A stretch of 64,000 nucleotides of DNA, taken from the NCBI GenBank assembly GCA_015066565.1, contig SVOB01000001.1, forward strand, positions 558,001 to 622,000. Reading direction: 5' to 3'. The notes under the pieces are model-generated. The model made no database searches. It was not told the DNA's origin and was given only the letters and a program-made list of their open reading frames with translations. This document shows, piece by piece, positions 56,402 through 64,000 of this stretch (positions within the stretch are counted from its first letter, which is position 1; every line of letters starts with the position of its first letter). The DNA comes from Oscillospiraceae bacterium. Its GTDB lineage: Bacteria > Bacillota > Clostridia > Oscillospirales > Acutalibacteraceae. A program made the translations under genes and the position numbers.

Positions 56402-57883
56402 ATGAAAAACATACCCAACGTAAAGCTCGGCATAATCGCCGTAAGCCGCGACTGTTTTCCGATTGAATTATCGGTCAGAAGACGAGAGGCAATCGTAAAA
56501 GCGTATGACGGAGAAATATACGAATGTCCCGTAACCGTTGAAAACGAAATGGATATGCTTCTCGCAGTCGAGGACGTAAAAAAAGCCGAATGTAACGCGC
56601 TCGTCGTATTTTTAGGAAACTTCGGGCCCGAAACACCCGAAACCCTTATCGCAAAATACTTTGACGGACCCGTTATGTTTGTCGCCGCCGCAGAGGGCGA
56701 CGGAGACCTTATCAACGGCAGAGGCGACGCGTACTGCGGAATGCTCAATTGCTCATACAACCTCGCCATGCGTCATCTTAAAGGCTATATTCCGTCCTAT
56801 CCCGTAGGAACTGCTGACGATATTTCAAAAATGATTTCGGATTTTGTTCCCGTTGCGAGAGCCGTAATAGGAGTTAAAAGCCTTAAAATCATCACCTTCG
56901 GTCCGCGTCCTCAGGATTTCTTTGCCTGCAACGCGCCGATAAAGGGCTTATACGAGTTAGGTGTTGAAATCGAAGAAAACAGCGAGCTTGACCTTCTTGT
57001 TTCATATAAGTCCCACGAGAACGACTCCCGTATTCCCGCCGTTTGCGAGGATATGGCAAATGAGCTTGGCGTCAAGGGAAACAATTATCCCGAAATGCTT
57101 CCCAGAATGGCTCAGTTTGAACTGACCCTGCTTGATTGGGCTGAAAGCCACAAGGGAGCAAGAGAATATGTCGCCTTCGCCGACAAGTGCTGGCCCGCAT
57201 TCCCCGAGCAGTTCGGCTTTGAGCCGTGCTACGTCAATTCAAGGCTCGCTTCAAGGGGAATACCCGTTTCGTGCGAGGTTGATATTTACGGCGCTCTTTC
57301 GGAATATATCGGAGCCTGCGTTTCGGCTGACGCAGTAACTCTTCTTGACATAAACAACTCTGTTCCCGCTTCGCTTTATGAAAAGGAAATCAGGGGCAAA
57401 ACCTCCTATGCTCTGACGGATACTTTTATGGCGTTCCATTGCGGAAATACGCCGAGCTGTAAGATGTGCGCCGACAGAGCGGTTAAATACCAGCTTATTC
57501 AGCACAGACTCCTTGAGCCCGCAGGAAGCGAGCCTGATTTCACAAGAGGCACTCTTGAGGGAGATATAGCCGCAGGCGATATTACCTTTTTCAGACTTCA
57601 GTGCGACAGCGAGGGCGTTCTTCGCTCGTATATAGCCGAGGGCGAGGTTCTTGACGTGCCGACAGGCTCATTCGGAGGAATCGGTATTTTCGCTATTTCC
57701 GAAATGGGAAGATTTTACCGTCACGTGCTTATTGAAAAGCATTTCCCGCATCACGGCGCGGTTGCCTTCGGTCACTACGGCAAGTCGCTTTATGAGGTTT
57801 TCCGTTTCTTAGGAATCGGCGATATAGAATATAATAGACGGAAGTCGCTTCCCTACCCGACTGAAAACCCGTTCGGAGAATAA
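56402..57883 (+). CDS. L-fucose/L-arabinose isomerase-superfamily protein
   Basis: VVFLGNFGPETPETLIAKYF, GMLNCSYNLAMRHL, FGPRPQDFFACNAPIKGLYELGVEIEENSELDL, CWPAFPEQFGFEPCYVNSRLASRGIPVSCEVDIYGALS; partner of the FGGY kinase. Confidence 0.85.
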   Translation: MKNIPNVKLGIIAVSRDCFPIELSVRRREAIVKAYDGEIYECPVTVENEMDMLLAVEDVKKAECNALVVFLGNFGPETPETLIAKYFDGPVMFVAAAEGDGDLINGRGDAYCGMLNCSYNLAMRHLKGYIPSYPVGTADDISKMISDFVPVARAVIGVKSLKIITFGPRPQDFFACNAPIKGLYELGVEIEENSELDLLVSYKSHENDSRIPAVCEDMANELGVKGNNYPEMLPRMAQFELTLLDWAESHKGAREYVAFADKCWPAFPEQFGFEPCYVNSRLASRGIPVSCEVDIYGALSEYIGACVSADAVTLLDINNSVPASLYEKEIRGKTSYALTDTFMAFHCGNTPSCKMCADRAVKYQLIQHRLLEPAGSEPDFTRGTLEGDIAAGDITFFRLQCDSEGVLRSYIAEGEVLDVPTGSFGGIGIFAISEMGRFYRHVLIEKHFPHHGAVAFGHYGKSLYEVFRFLGIGDIEYNRRKSLPYPTENPFGE

Positions 57884-57913
57884 ATATTTTCCGTAATCCC
57901 ATAATCAACTATT

Positions 57914-57947
57914 AAAGCACCTTGCTTTTGCAAGGTGCTTTAATTTT
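57914..57947. terminator. Bidirectional intrinsic terminator
   Basis: AAAGCACCTTGC TTTT GCAAGGTGCTTT. Confidence 0.85.
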
Positions 57948-57961
57948 AGTTTTACTGCTTT

Positions 57962-59905
57962 TTATTTTCTTTTTAAAGAAATAATCACTATTTCAAACGG
58001 ATTAAGATTGAATTCAATTTTTTCACCGTATGAATAAGAGGCTTTCGCTCTTTCTTTGTTACCGAAAACGCATTTAACTTCAAACTCGGCGTTTTCACAG
58101 CGACAACCTGTCATACCGTCAAGCGAAAGGCTGAATTCTGTTCCTTTGTCGGACGGATTTCTTACGGCAATAATTCCCCTGCCGTCGGGTGTGAAAGAGC
58201 AGTAGGCGTAGGCGTTATTTTTTTCGGGGTCGGAGCCTGCAAAAACGGCGTTTTTAAGAATTTCGTAATTATTCTTTTGCCAGTTAATGACCTTACTTAA
58301 AATCTCCCATTTTTTATCGCTCATCATAGAACAGCTTAAATGAAGCTCGTTGAGGCTCTGTCCCCGGCAGGCGTTAAACATAAGGTATTTTTCAAACTCG
58401 CCGTCACTGTATGAAACACCGGCGCTTTTTCCGTAAATCGGCTCGTGATTGTAAATATATCGCAAGGGCGTGAAAATCTTTCTATTCACAACAAAATCAT
58501 AATATCTCGAATCACGGTAGGTTATTTCCTCATCAGCCTGACCCGACGTTTTATAAGCGGAGGAAAAACCTATGTCGCCGCTGTTCTGAAGCCAGAGCGA
58601 ATTAACATATTGAAGCCACCAGGGCGACGGATTGACATAACAGGTCATATTTATAAAGAGTTCCTTTCCCTGAGAAGCCCTTAAGGAACGAAGCTCTTTA
58701 AAAACCTCAATCCAGCCCTCCCACATTTCGGTTACCGGATACATACCGTTGTTTCCGCCGACAATATGGTTATGCCTTTTTCTGTTGCAGGGCTTCAGGC
58801 AAAAGCCGTCAAGTTTAAGATAGCTCAAATCAAGCCGTAAAATATTTTCGCTTAAAAATTCCCTTACGTTTTTCTGATACGTTTTATCCGCAACGCAAAT
58901 ATCGCGGGAAACGGGATTAAAGGAACCGAACCTTTTTCTTTGAATACGCTTCGCAAAAGAAACGGTCTGATTATTATATCCCCCTCTCGGACCGAGCCAC
59001 AGACCGAGAGACGAGCCTGTTTCCTTTGTCAGAGAGGAAACCTTTTCAAGCCTGTCGGGGAATTTTTCGTTAAAGCTCCAGAACGGCGCTTTATAGTCGT
59101 TCCATCCGTCGTCAACCGTGTATGCGTCGGGCGTCGGTACGCCGTGCCTTTCAAACGCCGCCGATACCTCGCTGAAGGTCTTTTCTATTTTCTTTTCCTC
59201 AATTCCGAGCATTCCGTCATACCAGCTGTTATACTGAAGGCGAAATCTGCACGGCAGGGCTATAGTGTCAATATAATCGGAAAATGCCGTCCGCACGTCA
59301 CAAAAATTCTTGCTTTTACCGCCTCCTATTACGGTAGCGGGAGTTTTAAATGTATTCGGAAAGCTCTTTCCCGAGTAATAAACAATTTTTCCGACAGCAT
59401 TTTTTATTCGGTTTTCGGTTGCGGGAAACTCGCTTCCGAAAAAGAAGCTGTCGGCAAAGAAGGGCTGACCTAACGAAATATGATAGCCGTCAATCAGAGC
59501 GCCGCCTATATTATCAGGCGTTGATTCGGTCGTTTCGGCGCCCGAAAAATCAACACATTCAAGAATTATATAATCGATTGTCCGTTCTTTTTTGTCGCTG
59601 AATTCTATCTGTTTTTTGAGTACAAGACCGCTTTCGTCCGAAAAATATCGGACAGAAGCTTTTAACCCGTTGTACTCTTCAAAGATAACCTCTAAATTCT
59701 CCTCGGAGCCTTTGATTTCCGAGACAGTAAGGTCATCTGAAAAAATCCTGCTCCCGTCGGTAAACGCAAATATAAACTCGGCGCCGTCCTTACCGAAAGC
59801 AAGCCTGTCGCCCGATAAAACGCCGCGGAGCCGTAAGGTATGAAGTTTTCCGTTCTCTGTTTCCAGATGTCTTTCAAGGGTTTTGTTTTTAACTTTATAA
59901 ATCAT
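57962..59905 (-). CDS. Alpha-galactosidase-like glycoside hydrolase (GH36/clan GH-D-like)
   Basis: LQYNSWYDGMLG, PDAYTVDDGWNDYK, GLWLGPRGGYN, LSYLKLDGFC (KxDG nucleophile pattern). Confidence 0.8.
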   Translation of the reverse strand: MIYKVKNKTLERHLETENGKLHTLRLRGVLSGDRLAFGKDGAEFIFAFTDGSRIFSDDLTVSEIKGSEENLEVIFEEYNGLKASVRYFSDESGLVLKKQIEFSDKKERTIDYIILECVDFSGAETTESTPDNIGGALIDGYHISLGQPFFADSFFFGSEFPATENRIKNAVGKIVYYSGKSFPNTFKTPATVIGGGKSKNFCDVRTAFSDYIDTIALPCRFRLQYNSWYDGMLGIEEKKIEKTFSEVSAAFERHGVPTPDAYTVDDGWNDYKAPFWSFNEKFPDRLEKVSSLTKETGSSLGLWLGPRGGYNNQTVSFAKRIQRKRFGSFNPVSRDICVADKTYQKNVREFLSENILRLDLSYLKLDGFCLKPCNRKRHNHIVGGNNGMYPVTEMWEGWIEVFKELRSLRASQGKELFINMTCYVNPSPWWLQYVNSLWLQNSGDIGFSSAYKTSGQADEEITYRDSRYYDFVVNRKIFTPLRYIYNHEPIYGKSAGVSYSDGEFEKYLMFNACRGQSLNELHLSCSMMSDKKWEILSKVINWQKNNYEILKNAVFAGSDPEKNNAYAYCSFTPDGRGIIAVRNPSDKGTEFSLSLDGMTGCRCENAEFEVKCVFGNKERAKASYSYGEKIEFNLNPFEIVIISLKRK

Positions 59906-60196
59906 ATTATTACCGACCCGTTAATTATTGTAATTTCATTATATATCTTCGCTTGTAAATTATCAATAATAACAAATACCGCTTTAACGCCGTAATAAAG
60001 CGAAGAGCTTTTTCTGCGGTAATTCGCTTCGGGGTCCCTTTTTTTACGGTTAAAACCTGTTTTTATCAAAAAAAATGTGGTAATATTCTACTGTCAGTTG
60101 AATTGACTTGAAAACAGCGTTATTGAATTAACCTAAGCAAATCATATATAATCAAGGTGTAATCGAAAGAAAAAAGCAACTAAGGAGGATTATACT

Positions 60197-61234
60197 ATGG
60201 AGTTGGGAAAGAAAATAAAACAGTTTCGTTTTAAGGCGGGTCTGACTCAGGAACAGTTGGCAGAAAAGCTCGACATCAGCCCGCAGTCTGTTTCAAAATG
60301 GGAGAACGCAGTTGCAATGCCCGATATTACAGCTCTTCCGCTTTTAGCTGAAATCTTCGGTATAAGCATTGACGATTTGTTCGACCTGACCGCCGAACAG
60401 CGCCTTAACCGAATTGAAAACCGTATGGAATTTGAGGACGAGTTGCCGCAGGATGTTTTTATAGAGTATGAAGAATTTTTAAAGCAACAGCTTAACGACG
60501 GGAAGAATAAAAAGCGCGCTACCGAGCTTCTGGCTTATCTCTATTGGCACCGAATGGATACGTTTGCAAAAAAATCCGCCCGCTACGCTAAGGAGTCTAT
60601 TCGCCGAAATCCCGACGAAAAGGAGTGCCAATGGTTGTTACAGAAAGCCGAGGGACATTTTGCGTGGGACTGGAACATTTCAAATCACACCTCAGCCATT
60701 GATTTTTATAAGGAAATTATAAAAGAAAATCCCGAAAGCAGGCTGTCATACTGCTATCTGCTTGACAACCTTATAGCAGACCGCAGGACAGACGAAGCCG
60801 AGCAGGCGCTCGAAAAAATGTCTGCGCTGAAGGATACAAGACCCGTTATAAATCAGGTTTACCGTGCGTATATAGCTCTTGCCCGTTTCGATGAAAAAAC
60901 AGCCGACGGAATAATCGAAAATCTCACAAAAGAAAACCGTGACGATTCTGTATGCCTTTTTGAAGCGGCGCAGTACTACGCAGGAAAATGCGACTATGAA
61001 AAAGCGATAGACTATTATGAGCTTGCGTTTGAAAGGGAGCCGAGAAAGCCCCGCTTTACCGATGAGCTTATGGGTATAGCCGATATATATCAGATTACGG
61101 GCAATTACAGTAAAGCCGCCGAAACCTATGGCAGAATGATTGACCTGCTTGAGAACGAATGGGGAATGACGGAAGAAACAGCCCTTAAAGAAGCTAAGGA
61201 CAAAAAGGCGTTCTTACTTTCCAAAGTAAAATAA
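60197..61234 (+). CDS. XRE-family HTH regulator with TPR-like C-terminal region
   Basis: KIKQFRFKAGLTQEQLAEKLDISPQSVSKWENAVAMPDI; helical repeats YEKAIDYYELAFEREPRKP. Confidence 0.85.
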   Translation: MELGKKIKQFRFKAGLTQEQLAEKLDISPQSVSKWENAVAMPDITALPLLAEIFGISIDDLFDLTAEQRLNRIENRMEFEDELPQDVFIEYEEFLKQQLNDGKNKKRATELLAYLYWHRMDTFAKKSARYAKESIRRNPDEKECQWLLQKAEGHFAWDWNISNHTSAIDFYKEIIKENPESRLSYCYLLDNLIADRRTDEAEQALEKMSALKDTRPVINQVYRAYIALARFDEKTADGIIENLTKENRDDSVCLFEAAQYYAGKCDYEKAIDYYELAFEREPRKPRFTDELMGIADIYQITGNYSKAAETYGRMIDLLENEWGMTEETALKEAKDKKAFLLSKVK

Positions 61235-61241
61235 AAGATTT

Positions 61242-61270
61242 AAGCACCCTGCGAAAGCAAGGTGCTTTTT
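61242..61270 (+). terminator. Intrinsic terminator
   Basis: AAGCACCCTGC GAAA GCAAGGTGCTTTTT. Confidence 0.8.
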
Positions 61271-61362
61271 ATTCAGTTATTTCAACTTATTTATCATTGT
61301 TAAAAGCTCGGTATAAAAATCCCTTATGGCATTTCTTTTTGTAATACCGAAATATCCTATAT

Positions 61363-62022
61363 TTACCCTTTGCTGACCGAATTTGCATAAATACTTCTCA
61401 TTTTTTCATCGTCAAAATGTCCGTCAAGAAACTCCTCATATACATTATTCGCTTTAATGCCGTTCTGTCGACGATTCATTCTTATAGCCGCCGACGCGGA
61501 CAAAAAGGAGTCGATTAAGAAGAAAGCCAGAAACGCATATATCAGATATTTTTCAAAGGGAATATGAATTTTATCAAATATTTTTGAAAGCGTAGGAATA
61601 ACCGCCTTTACCCACGCTACGCCGAGAAATCCCCAGAAAACCGAGTACAAAAGGCATACTCTTCCGTTTATATTCAGCGGAAGATGGCTGTAATCCCAAG
61701 CCACCGAATGGAAAAAGGTTTCCTGTCCCCAGGAGCATATGTATTCCACAAGCGTTCCGCTTAAAAAAGAAATCAGAAAGATTTTCCATAAGGGCGATTT
61801 TTCAAAATTCACCAGCAAGAGAGTCAACAACACGGCGCCCATTCCGTATGCGACGCTTAGATGTCCTAAAACAAGCGATTTTCTGCTCTCAATATATCCG
61901 TTTTTAATCAGACACCAAACGGTTTCTACGGCGTATCCGAGATAACACCCTGCAATAAAAATCCAGACATACTGAAAAAAGCTGTATTTACAAATTGACC
62001 TAATATTTTCCATCCTTTTCAC
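61363..62022 (-). CDS. Putative ABC-transporter type IV-like membrane protein (PF06541-like)
   Basis: IFIAGCYLGYAVETVWCLIKNGYIESRKSLVLGHLSVAYGMGAVLLT...SGTLVEYICSWGQETFFHSVAWDYSHLPLNINGRVCLLYSVFWG. Confidence 0.8.
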   Translation of the reverse strand: MKRMENIRSICKYSFFQYVWIFIAGCYLGYAVETVWCLIKNGYIESRKSLVLGHLSVAYGMGAVLLTLLLVNFEKSPLWKIFLISFLSGTLVEYICSWGQETFFHSVAWDYSHLPLNINGRVCLLYSVFWGFLGVAWVKAVIPTLSKIFDKIHIPFEKYLIYAFLAFFLIDSFLSASAAIRMNRRQNGIKANNVYEEFLDGHFDDEKMRSIYANSVSKG

Positions 62023-62060
62023 CCTACCATAAAATACATTTTTAATATAAGTCTTAAAAT

Positions 62061-62092
62061 TTGACTAATACTCGGTTGTGTATTATAATACA
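62061..62092 (+). promoter_or_regulatory. Promoter (TTGACT-17-TATAAT) overlapped by the palindrome TGTATTATAATACA
   Basis: 14-bp perfect palindrome 62079-62092 over the -10, between divergent TetR-like and PF06541-like genes. Confidence 0.65.
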
Positions 62093-62167
62093 GTTGTAAA
62101 CATCAAGTCAATTGCCAGATTTGAGCGGATTATGTATTACTACACAAAGAAAGGAAAACTGTAACAT

Positions 62168-62737
62168 ATGTCCGAAGACAGACGAATAAGAAAAACAAAA
62201 AGCAACATAAAAAGCTCTTTAATCGAGCTGTTAAAGGATAAACCTATTAACAATATTTCCGTAACCGAATTAACCGAGCTTGCGGACATAAGCCGAAAAA
62301 CATTTTATCTTCATTACAACTCTATCTATGAAGCAAAAGAGGATATTGACAACGATCTTATAACTCAGCTTAACGAGATTATTTCTTCAATATCCAAGGA
62401 ATCCCATTCTCTTAACACCTACGATATTTATTCGTTTTTTAAGCAGGTAAACAAAATAACCGAAAATCACTCCGAGCTTGTTTCATATTTTATCTCGAAC
62501 ACAAAGCAATCGTCGCTGTATATGAAAGTCAAACAAATTCTTAAAGACTCAATTCTCGAATGGGTTAATCGGAACAGCAACAATCCCGTATATAACGACT
62601 ACCTTGCCGAATTTGTTGTAAGCGGCGTTCTCTCAACCTATGTTCAATGGAACAACCGAAACAAGGATATACCGGACAACGAATTGAACGATATGCTCAC
62701 GAAGCTCTGCTCGGCAGCAAAGGAGTTAGTTAAATAA
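62168..62737 (+). CDS. TetR/AcrR-family regulator
   Basis: RRIRKTKSNIKSSLIELLKDKPINNISVTELTELADISRKTFYLHYNSI HTH. Confidence 0.87.
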   Translation: MSEDRRIRKTKSNIKSSLIELLKDKPINNISVTELTELADISRKTFYLHYNSIYEAKEDIDNDLITQLNEIISSISKESHSLNTYDIYSFFKQVNKITENHSELVSYFISNTKQSSLYMKVKQILKDSILEWVNRNSNNPVYNDYLAEFVVSGVLSTYVQWNNRNKDIPDNELNDMLTKLCSAAKELVK

Positions 62738-62807
62738 ACCGCATAAAAGAAATTCAACCTATACTCGGATAAACAAAAACCCTGTTCAAATTATTTATGA
62801 AAAACTA

Positions 62808-62836
62808 TTGACAAATAAAAAAAGCGGGTGTAACAT
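62808..62836 (+). promoter_or_regulatory. Promoter upstream of sORF-pyrG
   Basis: TTGACA-17 bp-TAACAT, near-identical to the gdhA promoter. Confidence 0.75.
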
Positions 62837-62858
62837 TATCACATAAGTAAATGAAGGC

Positions 62859-62900
62859 AAAGGCGTCTTTGGTGCTTTAGGTACCGAAGACGCCTTTTTT
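62859..62900 (+). promoter_or_regulatory. First leader terminator-like hairpin upstream of sORF-pyrG
   Basis: AAAGGCGTCTTTGGT-GCTTTAGGT-ACCGAAGACGCCTTTTTT. Confidence 0.75.
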
Positions 62901-62945
62901 ACTTATTATTTCAGCGAAACAGTTTAATTTCATACTACACAGGGC

Positions 62946-62992
62946 AAGGGCGTCATTGGTGGAAACATCAATGGTGCCCTTCACTCTTTTTT
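62946..62992 (+). promoter_or_regulatory. Second leader terminator-like hairpin upstream of sORF-pyrG
   Basis: AAGGGCGTCATTGGTG-GAAA-CATCAATGGTGCCCTT..CTTTTTT immediately before the GGAGG RBS. Confidence 0.7.
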
Positions 62993-63005
62993 AGGAGGAA
63001 TTTAT

Positions 63006-63158
63006 ATGGTAAAAGAAATCCCGATAATAGCGAGAATGGTTATTATCAACGAAAAGTTTGAGGATGAGGAATTCATCAGAACCGAAGAACAACTTTACAA
63101 TTATTCAGGCTCGGAGGAAAACTGCGAATACTGTCTTAACACTACTGCTTGGGATTAG
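63006..63158 (+). CDS. 50-aa acidic small protein (MVKEIPIIARMVIINEKFEDEEFIRTEEQLYNYSGSEENCEYCLNTTAWD)
   Basis: AGGAGG RBS, ATG, 50 codons, TAG 10 nt before the pyrG start; absent from the ORF track because it is short. Confidence 0.6.
   Translation: MVKEIPIIARMVIINEKFEDEEFIRTEEQLYNYSGSEENCEYCLNTTAWD

Positions 63159-64000
<842 letters not shown>

Noticed and set aside
58940-59473. 177-aa plus-strand ORF
   Set aside because: Antisense to the GH36-like gene; no independent signals.
59906-60196. Possible hairpin/riboswitch upstream of the XRE-TPR gene (AAGCGAA...TTCGCTT)
   Set aside because: Weak, long loop, no recognisable aptamer signature.

Overview
64 kb window from the chromosome of a low-GC Gram-positive gut-type bacterium. 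My inference is Oscillospirales/Ruminococcaceae-like, from gene content and style only. Main blocks: (1) a sortase-dependent pilus operon (partial class C sortase, LPSTG major pilin, VWA/LPDTG tip pilin), divergent from an XRE-HTH::receiver response regulator and a LytS-type histidine kinase. (2) A minus-strand operon (20258->7375) with an uncharacterised protein, a domain-permuted GH3, GH78, a metallophosphoesterase, two membrane proteins, a GPH transporter and a tandem-duplicated phosphodiesterase, preceded by a short leader ORF overlapping a terminator-like hairpin. (3) A divergent rhaB-rhaA-rhaD cluster with GH3, GH38, a third phosphodiesterase copy and GH95. (4) A probable yybP-ykoY (Mn2+) riboswitch with terminator ahead of an unusual membrane protein and a condensation-like acyltransferase. 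(5) A nitrogen/glutamine block: ANTAR regulator, glnA, gdhA, guaA, then pyrG at the window end. These share a recurrent leader hairpin motif (GCAARGGCGTY). (6) A collagen-like Gly-X-Y repeat surface protein preceded by a large palindromic putative ncRNA/leader and followed by an AT-rich small gene. (7) More glycan genes (two GH78, MFS, GH3, xylulokinase, fucose-isomerase-family protein, GH36-like), then XRE-TPR and TetR regulators. No CRISPR array, rRNA, convincing tRNA, transposase or prophage was seen. All family calls come from motif recognition, with no database search.
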